From contig NZ_JAQIVH010000052.1 in the NCBI RefSeq assembly GCF_028746185.1, forward strand, positions 1 through 64,000: DNA of 64,000 nt, in the 5' to 3' direction. This DNA is from Paenibacillus_E qinlingensis (GTDB lineage Bacteria > Bacillota > Bacilli > Paenibacillales > NBRC-103111). The notes under the pieces are model-generated. The model made no database searches and was not told the origin of the DNA. It saw only the letters and a list, made by a program, of their open reading frames with translations. A program made the position numbers and the translations under genes. Positions 27,439-36,624 of the stretch are shown piece by piece (position 1 is the stretch's first letter; each line of letters starts with the position of its first letter).

Positions 27439-28473
27439 ATGGTTAGGAAAATGTCTGTTCCTCCAATGGAACTAGTTGATGATAAAGGACCGCATACGCA
27501 AGTTTGTGCCGTCATGGATGGAATTGGAAAGGTCAGTAATCGCAGAGCTTTGATACCAGAGCCGAACGAAGGTGAAGTACGTGTCAAAGTGAAATGGGTT
27601 GGGATTTGCGGGAGTGATGTCGAAGTGTTCAGGGGGGCACGCGAACCCGAATTTATTTCGTATCCGACCCGCCTTGGCCATGAGGTCGCAGGTATTATTG
27701 ATAAAGTCGGCAAGAATGTAACGGGAATTAAACAAGGTGATCATGTTGCATTGCGCTATGTGTGGGGGGCATTTGCGGAATATGTCTGCTGCGAGCCGTT
27801 CTCAGTGAAAGTACTTCCTAAGGATTTGCCACTCATTGAAGGCTCCTTAATTGAAGTGTTGCCAGGCATCATCCATGCTGCCGAGCTGGCTGAAATCTCA
27901 CCGAATAAGAATGTGTTGATAACAGGCCAAGGGGTAAGTGGGCTTATTATGACGCAAGTGGTCCGTTTGTACAGTCCGCGCAACCTGGTCGTGACCGATT
28001 TATTCGACGAGAAGCTTGCACTTGCTCGTAAATACGGCGCAACGCATACGTATAAAATTCCTCATGAGCATGCGGATACCATGGAAATACTAAAGCATGA
28101 TTTTCCGGATGGTTTTGACGTCGTCATTCCTTGTCTTCTGGAAGGCGAAGGTATGGTAGACGCAATCAATGCTACTGCCCAAAATGGAAAGATAGTGATG
28201 TACGGTTGCATCGGCACATGCCGTAAACCCGTTGATTTTTTCAAGATCCATAAGAAAAGATTGGATATTCTGTCGACGGAGCCGAAACGAGATATCGACA
28301 ATCGTCGCTATTTCGATGAAGGGCTCCGGCTTGTTCAGGATGGATTGGTAAATACAGAAGAAATGATCACGCATATTGTTCCGCTCACTGAGGTGGATCG
28401 TGCCTTTCAATTACGAAACGAACATAAAGGCGATACGATTCATGTGATGGTTGATTGTGAAATAAAAGAGTAA
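27439..28473 (+). CDS. Zinc-dependent alcohol dehydrogenase (MDR family)
   Basis: A 344-aa medium-chain dehydrogenase of the threonine/sorbitol dehydrogenase type. The catalytic zinc region is recognisable (GICGSDVEVF, then RLGHEVAG), and the Rossmann part has TGQGVSGLIMTQVV. The four-cysteine structural zinc lobe is absent: where it would lie the sequence reads YVWGAFAEYVCCEPF. It is the last of the five-enzyme run, 58 nt after the previous gene and followed by a clear terminator. The substrate is probably a polyol or sugar intermediate. Confidence 0.9.
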   Translation: MVRKMSVPPMELVDDKGPHTQVCAVMDGIGKVSNRRALIPEPNEGEVRVKVKWVGICGSDVEVFRGAREPEFISYPTRLGHEVAGIIDKVGKNVTGIKQGDHVALRYVWGAFAEYVCCEPFSVKVLPKDLPLIEGSLIEVLPGIIHAAELAEISPNKNVLITGQGVSGLIMTQVVRLYSPRNLVVTDLFDEKLALARKYGATHTYKIPHEHADTMEILKHDFPDGFDVVIPCLLEGEGMVDAINATAQNGKIVMYGCIGTCRKPVDFFKIHKKRLDILSTEPKRDIDNRRYFDEGLRLVQDGLVNTEEMITHIVPLTEVDRAFQLRNEHKGDTIHVMVDCEIKE

Positions 28474-28552
28474 AATGAGACGATCATCAATGAATTTGTG
28501 GAATGCGTAATCGCAGCAAATAGGTATCTAATAGGGGGAATATTGTACTCGG

Positions 28553-28580
28553 GAGGCAGCCACTGGCTGCCTCTTTGTTT
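28553..28580 (+). terminator. Rho-independent terminator of the catabolic operon
   Basis: A perfect 9-bp GC-rich stem (28553-28561 with 28565-28573), a 3-nt loop and the tail TTTGTTT. It closes the 23559-28473 gene run and insulates the germination operon. Confidence 0.88.
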
Positions 28581-28610
28581 ACCGCTTAAACAATTAATGT
28601 TACCCAAAAT

Positions 28611-28640
28611 GAATGAATGTTTGTTCGACATGACATCCTA
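28611..28640 (+). promoter_or_regulatory. Sigma-G-like (forespore) promoter of the germination operon
   Basis: GAATG (28611-28615), an 18-nt spacer and CATCCTA (28634-28640) fit the sigma-G pattern gHATR, 17-18 nt, CATWHTA, with one mismatch in the -10 box. The GTG start at 28675 lies about 35 nt after the -10. GerA-type operons are known to be sigma-G controlled, so position and gene content agree. Confidence 0.6.
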
Positions 28641-28674
28641 ACAATATATGTAAAATAGGAGAGGGGCAGGGCCA

Positions 28675-28920
28675 GTGGATAATTACATATTTCTTGTATT
28701 GCTATTTGCCCTCTACATCGGCTTGTATAAATACGATTGGCAACAGATGGAACGAAAGTCGTTCATATGGGGCATCGTGCTTGGGTCTCCATCGCTTTAT
28801 TTAATCATCCTGTTCTTGTACCATCCAGCATGGCCGAGCCCCGGTGATTGTTTGGAATGGATATATGGGTCCCCTTCCGATGCCATCGTTGCATTTTTCG
28901 CTTCCATTAGCGGCTCTTAA
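28675..28920 (+). CDS. Small two-TM membrane protein leading the germination operon
   Basis: An 81-aa protein that starts at GTG after AGGAGAGGGG. Two hydrophobic segments are visible (about residues 3-18 and 33-49), followed by a short tail with CLEWIYGSPSDAIVAFFASISG. No family is recognised. It ends 16 nt before the AB-type permease start and shares the predicted sigma-G promoter, so it is probably a spore-membrane accessory of this germinant receptor. Confidence 0.7.
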   Translation: MDNYIFLVLLFALYIGLYKYDWQQMERKSFIWGIVLGSPSLYLIILFLYHPAWPSPGDCLEWIYGSPSDAIVAFFASISGS

Positions 28921-28936
28921 AGAATGGAGAACACAT

Positions 28937-30058
28937 ATGAACAACCGCCGATCCATCTTGACGACAGGACAGATGTCTAGCCTGTTAATCGCAGTAACAA
29001 TGGGTTCTGCCATTATTTATATACCCACGCCACTTGTTGGATTCTCAGGAAATGCTGCGTGGCTCTCCCTCATCGGTGCATTTGGTTTTGGTGCGCTCGT
29101 ACTGGCTTGTACGCTGTATCTGCATCACCGTCATGGTGGTATTGGTTTAATAGATTATTGCGGCAAACTTATTGGCAGAATTCCGACCATCGTTGTCATG
29201 CTCCCGATTGTCCTGATGCTTCTTTTTGCAACTTCTGCGATTGTAACCGGTATAGGAGACTTTTTTACGAGCAGTATGATGCCGAAGACGCCTTCTTATA
29301 TCTTCTGTTCAATAAGCTTACTCGTGTCTGCGCTAACGGCGAGAGCGGGAATTGTCATCGCAGCGCGCGTGTTCGTGCTGCTTGTTCCGGTTATGTTTGT
29401 ATTTACGCTAGCTATTCTGATTATTGCCTATCCGATATATGATTGGGGAAGGTTGCTGCCCCTACCAGATAAAGGGATTGGGGATCTCCTTCATGGCTTC
29501 TATGTAGGAGCAGGGTTCCCGTTTGGAGAGGTATGTCTGTTTCCAATTTTTCTTTCTTTCGCTTCCAAAGATCAGACGAACGTACTCTATCGCAAATTGT
29601 TCTTGGCCTTCTCGCTTACAGGCGTAACGATAGTAATCGCCACCATATGTACGATCGTAGCTTTCGGCCCAGCTTCGGCCCACCTCAGCTACTCCCTCTA
29701 TCAACTCGCGAGCAATATCCAAGTGAATGGAAGCAATGTGCGGATCGAGGCAATTGTCGGCATCGCTATTATCGTTGGTTCTTACATGAAAGCGACGCTA
29801 TACTTATTTGCGCTAAATAAATTATTGGTCCGCTTAACCAGTGTGAACAATACTTCAGCCTACGTATACCCTGCGTCTTTATTATGTACGATGCTGTCGC
29901 TGACGTTATTCTCGGGGCCGGCGGATTTTCAATACCAAGTCTATACTGTCTGGCCATTCACGGTTATTTTTGTGGGATGCACATTAATTTTTGCTCTGAC
30001 CGTGCTGACTTGGTTGAAAGGCAGCGTCTCTAATCGTCAAAAGGAGAACGAGACATGA
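28937..30058 (+). CDS. gerAB: GerAB/ArcD/ProY-type germinant receptor permease subunit
   Basis: A 373-aa protein with about ten TM helices, the B subunit of a GerA-type spore germinant receptor in the inner spore membrane. ATG 28937 is chosen because GGAGA lies 6 nt upstream and the length fits the family; an in-frame TTG at 28844 would fall inside the previous gene. LTTGQMSSLLIAVTMGSAIIY begins the first helices, and GAGFPFGEVCLFPIFLSF is typical of the family. It overlaps the next gene by 4 bp (ATGA). The symbol is given at family level only; the germinant is unknown. Confidence 0.9.
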   Translation: MNNRRSILTTGQMSSLLIAVTMGSAIIYIPTPLVGFSGNAAWLSLIGAFGFGALVLACTLYLHHRHGGIGLIDYCGKLIGRIPTIVVMLPIVLMLLFATSAIVTGIGDFFTSSMMPKTPSYIFCSISLLVSALTARAGIVIAARVFVLLVPVMFVFTLAILIIAYPIYDWGRLLPLPDKGIGDLLHGFYVGAGFPFGEVCLFPIFLSFASKDQTNVLYRKLFLAFSLTGVTIVIATICTIVAFGPASAHLSYSLYQLASNIQVNGSNVRIEAIVGIAIIVGSYMKATLYLFALNKLLVRLTSVNNTSAYVYPASLLCTMLSLTLFSGPADFQYQVYTVWPFTVIFVGCTLIFALTVLTWLKGSVSNRQKENET

Positions 30059-31566
30059 CTATCTCAGGGAATCATCCAACAATGCTCCAAACGAACCTTC
30101 AGTTCAACAAGGAAAATTTAGAACGGGCGTTCTTAAATTGTCAAGATGTTGTGTTCGAATTGCGCAAATATGGAAGTGAGCTTACTTATTCGGTGTTGGT
30201 CGGGTACTGCAACTCACTAATTACAGAGGATAGTGACAGTTATTTAATAAGAATGCTTAGTGACCTCGCGAATGTACAATCAGCAGATCTCGCTACGATT
30301 GATCCCGATGCCATTGCTTACTTTTTCGATCATTTTGGGGCGACATCCTTAGGATTATCCATCGTTTCAGATGTGGAAACAGCTGTAGATTTAGTCCTGC
30401 AGGGGTATATCGTCATGCTTTTTGACGGTTGGAATTGTGCGGTGGCTTATAAATCTGCCACATTTGATAAACGGCAGGTGGATGAACCGGTAAGTGAGCC
30501 GGTAGTTCAAGGACCTAGAGAAGGTACGGTCGAGTCGCTCGGGATCAACCTAGGGATGATTCGCCAGCGAATTCAGTCGCCCCAGCTAAAGATTGAGTTT
30601 ATTACAGCTGGGGAAAAGTCTAAGACGACCATCGCCTTTTGCTACCTAGAAGGGGTTATTCTTCCAGAGATTTTGGAGGAATTTCGTAATCGAATGGACG
30701 GAATTGAGCAGTATGATGTGCCAGAGACTTCTTATATTCAGGACTGGGTACAGGACTCTTCCTATACGCCTTTTCCTCAATATCGCAATACGGAACGGAC
30801 GGATGTAGCCGCAGCTGCTTTAATGGACGGGAAAATGGCGATATTGGTAGACAATTCGCCGATGGTGATGATTGCTCCGGCTTTCCTGGTTGATTTTATA
30901 AGTACAGGTGAAGATTACTATGTTCGTACGATCTTTGCTTCGATGATTCGGCTGGTGCGACTTCTGGCATTCTTCATAGCACTTACGCTACCGAGCATTT
31001 ATATCGCTTTGTCTACATTCCATCCCGAATTAATACCGTCCGTCTTGTTGCTCGCGATTTTAGATACGCGGGAAGGCATACCGTTTCCGGCTTTCCTCGA
31101 AGCCTTAATTATGGAAGTGTCGTTCGAGTTGCTGCGAGAAGCGGGTATCCGGCTTCCAAGGCCAGTCGGCTCCGCTGTCAGTATTGTGGGTGCGCTAGTG
31201 ATTGGGCAAGCTGCGATTACAGCGAAAATTGCCTCGCCTATCATGGTTATCGTCGTCGCTTTGACGGGTATTGCTTCGTTTGCAATTCCTCATTACGACA
31301 TTGCAATCGCGATTCGTATTCTCCGTTTTCCGTTTATGGTAGCCGCGTCGCTCCTCGGCGGATTTGGTCTGATGATCATGTTTCTACTCACGCTACTGCA
31401 CTTGGCTTGTCTTCACACATTGGGACAGCCCTATTTATCTTCGCTCGCGCCTTTCAAGGCGAGGGATTTGAGAGATATTGTAGTACGTGCTCCCCTTCGA
31501 AAATTTTTGGAATCTCCCCGAAATCGTCGTTTGCTTGATTCAACAGCTCCTCGAAGAAAGAAGTGA
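30055..31566 (+). CDS. gerAA: GerAA-type spore germination receptor subunit A
   Basis: A 503-aa A subunit. The soluble N-terminal part covers residues 1 to about 290 (ERAFLNCQDVVFEL, later RTDVAAAALMDGKMAILVDNSP), followed by a membrane region of about four to five helices with TREGIPFPAFLEALIMEVSFELLREAG and the family-typical PYLSSLAPF near the end. It is translationally coupled to both neighbours by 4-bp overlaps. A subunits assemble into the ligand-gated spore membrane channel. Confidence 0.95.
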   Translation: MTISGNHPTMLQTNLQFNKENLERAFLNCQDVVFELRKYGSELTYSVLVGYCNSLITEDSDSYLIRMLSDLANVQSADLATIDPDAIAYFFDHFGATSLGLSIVSDVETAVDLVLQGYIVMLFDGWNCAVAYKSATFDKRQVDEPVSEPVVQGPREGTVESLGINLGMIRQRIQSPQLKIEFITAGEKSKTTIAFCYLEGVILPEILEEFRNRMDGIEQYDVPETSYIQDWVQDSSYTPFPQYRNTERTDVAAAALMDGKMAILVDNSPMVMIAPAFLVDFISTGEDYYVRTIFASMIRLVRLLAFFIALTLPSIYIALSTFHPELIPSVLLLAILDTREGIPFPAFLEALIMEVSFELLREAGIRLPRPVGSAVSIVGALVIGQAAITAKIASPIMVIVVALTGIASFAIPHYDIAIAIRILRFPFMVAASLLGGFGLMIMFLLTLLHLACLHTLGQPYLSSLAPFKARDLRDIVVRAPLRKFLESPRNRRLLDSTAPRRKK

Positions 31567-32777
31567 GAATAGGGATGACGAAGCGAAGTGTACGTTTAGG
31601 GATACGTATACTAGGGTGTGGCATTGTCGTAATACTGTTGGGGGGCTGCTGGGATAAGAATGAGCTGACACAGTGGGGATTTGTTCAGGCTGTGGCGATT
31701 GATCAGACAGATCAAGGGGAATACCGTGTCACTACGCAAATTTATCGTCCGGGATCATCAGAATCGAGAAATAATAAGGCGACGAAGGGCATTTCATACC
31801 TGACCATCTCGAGCGAAGCTTCGACGATCTCGCAAGCCGCGGCGCATATTTCGGGAAAGCTGGGGAGGAAGTTGCAGTGGAGTCACATGCGAGCGCTCCT
31901 CATCAGTGAAAAGATGGCTGCGAACCGAAATATAGGTAATATTTTGGACTACTTCTCGCGATCTCAAGGTCCGAGAGGTGCTGTGGCGGTTATGACGACG
32001 GATGGAGAGGCGGGTAACTATCTGCTTGTTGATCCATTAATTGAGAATACAATTGGCCAGCAAATGAAGACGGTAGAAGGGATGTCCAATAGACTTACTG
32101 GCATGGCCTCCAAAGTTTCTATCCTTGATCTGGATATCCTTGCGCAATCGCCTAGTTCGGTGACGTTACTGCCTCATCTTCGCATGCTTCGTCAAGAACA
32201 TCCTCTCTTTATCATTGATGGAATGAACTTATTGCGTTTTCCATCCGGTACAATCGATCAGGGCTTTATTCCCGCCGCAATCACAGATAGCATTCTGATG
32301 GTTCGTGATGAATTTAATGAGGGACTTGCCACAATACCTTGCGAGAAGGAAAATGAAAAGCAGCAGATGCTAAATGGTGGTGATTCCTATTGGATTTACA
32401 AGGAGCAGACAACGCTTCAAGTATCTTCAATTGAAGATAGGCCATTCATAGAAATTCATCTTGAAGTCGACGGTAAGGTTGGGGAGATGAGCTGCTCGAG
32501 TATTCTCACCAAAGAGGAGCATCGTCGATTCATCAATCGAATTGAGCAGACGATCAAAAAAGACACGATGGAAGCTGTCCAAAAAGTGCAGAAAATGAAG
32601 GCAGACATCCTGCTGGTGGGGCAGCATGTCCAGCGGAGAGACCCTCGGCTATGGAAGAGGTGGTCAGAGGACTGGGATGATCGGTTTTCTCAGGCGAAAG
32701 TTTCTGTCAAGGTGAAAGCAAGATTGACAGATACTGGGATGAATGCCGGCAGTCCGATGGCCATTCCCCCTGAATAA
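31563..32777 (+). CDS. gerAC: GerAC-type germination lipoprotein
   Basis: A 404-aa lipoprotein C subunit. It starts at GTG overlapping the A-subunit stop; ATG 31575 is an alternative. The signal peptide ends in LLGGC with lipidated C29 followed by WDKNEL, the hallmark of GerAC proteins. GFVQAVAIDQT and the C-terminal domain with IEQTIKK...VQKMKADILLVG also fit. Length is normal. A strong terminator follows, ending the operon. Confidence 0.95.
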   Translation: MRIGMTKRSVRLGIRILGCGIVVILLGGCWDKNELTQWGFVQAVAIDQTDQGEYRVTTQIYRPGSSESRNNKATKGISYLTISSEASTISQAAAHISGKLGRKLQWSHMRALLISEKMAANRNIGNILDYFSRSQGPRGAVAVMTTDGEAGNYLLVDPLIENTIGQQMKTVEGMSNRLTGMASKVSILDLDILAQSPSSVTLLPHLRMLRQEHPLFIIDGMNLLRFPSGTIDQGFIPAAITDSILMVRDEFNEGLATIPCEKENEKQQMLNGGDSYWIYKEQTTLQVSSIEDRPFIEIHLEVDGKVGEMSCSSILTKEEHRRFINRIEQTIKKDTMEAVQKVQKMKADILLVGQHVQRRDPRLWKRWSEDWDDRFSQAKVSVKVKARLTDTGMNAGSPMAIPPE

Positions 32778-32825
32778 GTAAGCTTTACTTTCACCCAATT
32801 GTTGTTGTCACCAGTAATCTCTATA

Positions 32826-32865
32826 GCGTTCAAATGACGGTAAGGTAGTCATTTGAACGCTTTTT
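32826..32865 (+). terminator. Rho-independent terminator of the germination operon
   Basis: A perfect 13-bp stem (32826-32838 with 32848-32860), a 9-nt loop and TTTTT. Confidence 0.92.
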
Positions 32866-33034
32866 GTATTTTATCGCATATATCGGCATGAATCGAAGAC
32901 CATTCGACCGGCAAGAAAGTCATTTTTCCAAGTTCAAGACAATTTTCATAATATACATTCTGGACTCAATTATCTACAGTGAAGATATCACAAACGCAAT
33001 CATCACAGGCATTCCAGCAAGAAGGGGCAGGTAC

Positions 33035-33934
33035 ATGAAAACATTTAAAAAAAATTTCAGTTTGACCTTATTGGCGTTACCAGGCATTGCGCTTTTGTTC
33101 ATTTTTGATTATGTGCCACTCTACGGATTATTGCTTCCTTTCAAGGATTACAAATATGATCTGGGGATCTGGAACAGCCCGTGGGTAGGCTTGGACAATT
33201 TTCAGTTTCTATTTAAGGGCGATGTTTTACAACGCGTGCTAAGGAACACACTGCTCTACAATTTGGCGTTCATTACGTTAGGCACCATGATTTCAGTCAC
33301 ATTTGCACTGATGCTTCGTGAGGTCAGTAAGCGGTTTGTGAAGGTGTATCAGACCGTTTTGTTCATTCCTTATTTCATCTCATGGGTAGTCGCTGGTTTT
33401 GCCTTCCGAGCCCTCTTGGATATGGATTACGGTGTTTTCAATAAGGGATTGGAGATGCTCGGTATTGCGCCTGTTATGTGGTATAACGAGCCGAAGTATT
33501 GGCCATTTATTCTTATTATTGGAGCGGTATGGAAGGGACTTGGGTACGGTGCGGTCATCTATTATGCGGCACTGATGAGTGTGGATGCGGAGTATTATGA
33601 GGCGGCTAAAATAGATGGGGCAGGCAAGCTGCGGCAGGCGATTTCGATCTCGATTCCCATGATTAAACCGATTATTATCATGATGGTCATCCTGCAAATA
33701 GGTAAAATTTTCTATAGCGACTTCGGATTATTTTATAACGTAACCCTGAATTCTTCCTCTCTGTATAGAACAACGGATGTCATCGATACCTTCGTGTATC
33801 GTTCACTAGTCGATATGGGGGATATCGGAATGGCTGGAGCAGCAGGCTTCTTCCAATCTACGGTTGGTTTCACTTTGGTCATTTTGACGAATTTTATCGT
33901 AAAGAGAATTAATCGTGAAAATTCATTATTCTAA
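33035..33934 (+). CDS. LplB-type sugar ABC transporter permease (second set)
   Basis: A 299-aa permease with about six TM helices. ATG 33035 follows GAAGGGGCAGG; in-frame codons upstream to 32864 lie next to the germination terminator and do not encode a plausible N-terminus. It has LALPGIALLFIFDYVPLYG, the FKDYKYDLGIWNSPWVGL stretch and an EAA-type loop with EAAKIDGAGKLRQ. It is homologous to the permease at 13670 but clearly divergent. It starts a three-gene importer without its own sensor kinase. Confidence 0.93.
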   Translation: MKTFKKNFSLTLLALPGIALLFIFDYVPLYGLLLPFKDYKYDLGIWNSPWVGLDNFQFLFKGDVLQRVLRNTLLYNLAFITLGTMISVTFALMLREVSKRFVKVYQTVLFIPYFISWVVAGFAFRALLDMDYGVFNKGLEMLGIAPVMWYNEPKYWPFILIIGAVWKGLGYGAVIYYAALMSVDAEYYEAAKIDGAGKLRQAISISIPMIKPIIIMMVILQIGKIFYSDFGLFYNVTLNSSSLYRTTDVIDTFVYRSLVDMGDIGMAGAAGFFQSTVGFTLVILTNFIVKRINRENSLF

Positions 33935-33946
33935 GGAGAATGTCAC

Positions 33947-34855
33947 ATGATGACACCACGGATTTCTAGCACCCGTTCACCATTTATGCTCAGTACATGG
34001 ATTATTCATGCCATTTTTATTCTTGTCTGTATCGCTTGCCTGTATCCTTTTCTAGTAATAATAGGCACCTCCTTTCAGAACGAAAGTGATATTCTGAAGT
34101 ACGGATATTCTATCCTGCCAAAGAAGATCGATTTAACTGCGTATCGTGTGATTCTCCATGATCCTGCTGTCTTGCTAAATGCGTATATGGTGACCATTTA
34201 TACAACGCTGATTGGGACTGTGGCAGGGATATGGATTACAACAAGCTTCGCTTACACGATTTCAAGGAAAGATTATGCTTATCGGAAGGGGCTTTCGTTC
34301 TATGTATTTTTTACTATGCTGTTCCAGGGTGGGCTGGTTCCATCTTACATATTGATGGTAAGTTGGCTGGATTTGAAAAATAACCTCTTGGCACTGATTC
34401 TTCCATTCCTCATCACAGGTTGGCATGTGTTGTTAATGAGAGGCTTCTTACAAACCCTGCCTGACGCTTTATTTGAATCCGCCAAGATCGATGGAGCAAG
34501 CGAGCTTACCATTTTCACACGTATCGTCATTCCTCTTAGTAAACCGGCGTTGGCGACACTTGGCTTATTCCTGGTCTTGCAGTATTGGAATGACTGGTGG
34601 CTGACCCTGTTGTACATCGACCACGAAAATAAGATGAAGCTGCAGTATTTACTCATTCGCGTACTGCGCAACATGGAGTTCCTCAATAGCGCCGAAGCGA
34701 TGCAATATGGCCTGGTTAAGCCAGGACAACAAGTACCAAGTTTAGCTGCGCGGATGGCGATGTGTATTCTTGCAGCAGGCCCGATGCTGGTCATATTCCC
34801 ATTCTTTCAACGATATTTCGTACAAGGTTTGACGGTTGGATCTGTAAAAGGGTAG
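33947..34855 (+). CDS. LplC-type sugar ABC transporter permease (second set)
   Basis: A 302-aa permease with about six TM helices, the EAA motif ESAKIDGASELT and the family C-terminus QRYFVQGLTVGSVKG. AAGGAG precedes the ATG by 8 nt, and the gene follows its partner by 12 nt. A loop with ALVKPGQQVPSLAARMA-like residues precedes the last helix, as in other members. Confidence 0.93.
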   Translation: MMTPRISSTRSPFMLSTWIIHAIFILVCIACLYPFLVIIGTSFQNESDILKYGYSILPKKIDLTAYRVILHDPAVLLNAYMVTIYTTLIGTVAGIWITTSFAYTISRKDYAYRKGLSFYVFFTMLFQGGLVPSYILMVSWLDLKNNLLALILPFLITGWHVLLMRGFLQTLPDALFESAKIDGASELTIFTRIVIPLSKPALATLGLFLVLQYWNDWWLTLLYIDHENKMKLQYLLIRVLRNMEFLNSAEAMQYGLVKPGQQVPSLAARMAMCILAAGPMLVIFPFFQRYFVQGLTVGSVKG

Positions 34856-34941
34856 CTCATAAAAGTAAGTCCAGCGCATGGAAATTATGTCATGTGTCTG
34901 TTATATATAAATGAACATCATATTCTTAGGGAGGTATGTTT

Positions 34942-36498
34942 GTGAGCAGGGGAAATAAAAAGACAAAGCAAGTGGTAGGCGGCGTGGTGTCGATGGGGTT
35001 ATTGGTTTCCGTGGTACTTAGCGGGTGCAGTACAGATAAGAAAGAAGAGCCTAATGCCACGGGCAGCAGTTCAGCAGTTCCCAAAACGACAACAGCAGTC
35101 GAGCCAACCAAAGAGTTGGTGAACATCAGCTGGTATATGCGTAAACCGATTGATACGATGAAAGATCAAGAGGCGATTGAAGCGGAAGCGAATAAAACGA
35201 TTAAAAGCGGTGTAAACGCGAATTTGCATTTTAACTTTATTGACGCAGCAAGCTGGGAAGACAAAATGAAGCTAATGTCAGCCTCCGGTGAACCGTACGA
35301 CCTTGTATTTACCTCGAACTGGACGAATGCGATTGATTCCAATGTGCAAAAAGGTGCATTCCTGCCACTGGACGATCTTCTGAAGAAATACGGGCAGGAT
35401 ATTCTCGCGAAAGTGGATAAACGTGCTTGGAAGTCTGTTACGTATAATGGCAAGATTATGGCGATTCCAGGTCAGGGACCTTTTACCACGCCGAATGGCA
35501 TTGTGTTCAAAAAAGATTTGGTGACGAAGTACAATCTGGATTATAAGAAAATAAAGAATTTACAAGATCTTGAGCCATATTTAGAAACGATTAAGAAGAA
35601 TGAGCCTACGATAACGCCATTACTGGTCACGAAAACAGTTTCTGCACCAGGGGACTTTATTTCAGACCATACCAATGTAACCAAAGGGATCCGATATGAT
35701 GAAAAGGCGAACCAATTCGTATTGGAAACAGACATTCCCCAATTCGTCAACAATTATCGCACTATGCACGACTATTATGTGAAAGGGTATGTAGCCAAAG
35801 ATGCGGCAATCAAAACGGATTTCACGGCTGAAGCCAAGTCGGGGAAATATGCGATCATGCGTGATTCTGGGGGATATACGGAGGATGGTTCGAAGTCGAC
35901 AGCGTTGTTTGGGTTTCCAACCGTGGAATCGCTTGCATTTTATCCCATTATAGCAACAAGTAATATGGTAGGGGCGGCAACCGCCATCTCCAAAACATCG
36001 AAAAATCCAGAAAGAGCAATGGAACTGCTTAATTTGGTTTGGAAAGATAAGAAACTGTCCAACACACTAGCTTATGGGCTAGAAGGAAAGAACTATACGG
36101 TTAAATCCGGTGCTGGCACAGACGCCATGTCTGTAGATGCGAAGAGCGGAGCAGAACAAACCTGGGCAATCTGGCATAACTGGCTGGGGCCGCTATGGGA
36201 TCAATGGGATTCAGGCTGGAACTCGAAGGCATCCCTAGAGCAAATGCAAAAAAATAATAATGAAGCCAAAACATCATCCATCCTAGGATTTCTTTTTAAT
36301 GGGGAAGTCGTGAAATCCGAAATAGCTCAAGTTAATGCTGTTTATGCGGAACTGCAACCCATTTTATATTCAGGTGCGATGCCTGATTATGATAAGTTCT
36401 TGGGTGAAATGAAGCAGCGATTGAAAGATGCTGGCTTGGAGAAAATTAAAGCCGAAGCTCAGAAGCAGCTCGACGCTTGGAAAGCGCAAAATAAGTAA
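34942..36498 (+). CDS. Extracellular sugar-binding lipoprotein (second set)
   Basis: A 518-aa solute-binding lipoprotein. GTG 34942 is preferred over ATG 34936 because AGGGAGG ends 7 nt before the GTG but only 1 nt before the ATG. The signal ends LSGC with C29. The mature part has the LplA-like DUF3502-type layout (NISWYMRKP, FLPLDDLLKKYG, IMAIPGQGPF), and ends in a lysine-rich helix. A terminator follows. Its substrate is probably related to the giant protein encoded next. Confidence 0.92.
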   Translation: MSRGNKKTKQVVGGVVSMGLLVSVVLSGCSTDKKEEPNATGSSSAVPKTTTAVEPTKELVNISWYMRKPIDTMKDQEAIEAEANKTIKSGVNANLHFNFIDAASWEDKMKLMSASGEPYDLVFTSNWTNAIDSNVQKGAFLPLDDLLKKYGQDILAKVDKRAWKSVTYNGKIMAIPGQGPFTTPNGIVFKKDLVTKYNLDYKKIKNLQDLEPYLETIKKNEPTITPLLVTKTVSAPGDFISDHTNVTKGIRYDEKANQFVLETDIPQFVNNYRTMHDYYVKGYVAKDAAIKTDFTAEAKSGKYAIMRDSGGYTEDGSKSTALFGFPTVESLAFYPIIATSNMVGAATAISKTSKNPERAMELLNLVWKDKKLSNTLAYGLEGKNYTVKSGAGTDAMSVDAKSGAEQTWAIWHNWLGPLWDQWDSGWNSKASLEQMQKNNNEAKTSSILGFLFNGEVVKSEIAQVNAVYAELQPILYSGAMPDYDKFLGEMKQRLKDAGLEKIKAEAQKQLDAWKAQNK

Positions 36499-36505
36499 TT
36501 GAAAG

Positions 36506-36541
36506 TTGGAACCGGGTTCTTCTTCACTCGGTTCCAATTTT
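36506..36541 (+). terminator. Rho-independent terminator
   Basis: A 9-bp stem (36506-36514 with 36529-36537), a 14-nt loop and a TTTTA tail after the binding-protein gene. Confidence 0.8.
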
Positions 36542-36583
36542 AGATGAAAAGCAACAGATATAGGGGGAAATAGTGAATAGGAT

Positions 36584-36598
36584 TTGGAAGCGTATTCA
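36584..36598. promoter_or_regulatory. cre-like site before the 2516-aa protein gene
   Basis: The 15-mer fits the cre consensus WTGNAANCGNWNNCW at every defined position and differs by a single base from the site at 13592-13606. It overlaps an exact CGTATT-C-AATACG palindrome (36591-36603). The gene starts 27-30 bp further on, so a bound repressor would block transcription or its passage. Confidence 0.45.
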
Positions 36599-36624
36599 AT
36601 ACGACTTATAAGGGAGTGTGATCA

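Noticed and set aside
32864..33034. N-terminal extension of the second LplB-type permease
   Set aside because: The in-frame codons start at a TTG inside the preceding terminator tail and do not resemble permease N-termini; ATG 33035 has a ribosome site.
36584..36612. TTGGAA, 17 nt, TATAAG: a sigma-A-like promoter before the giant gene
   Set aside because: The -10 box would overlap the AAGGGAG ribosome site and the transcript would begin too close to the start codon. Only the cre-like match was kept.
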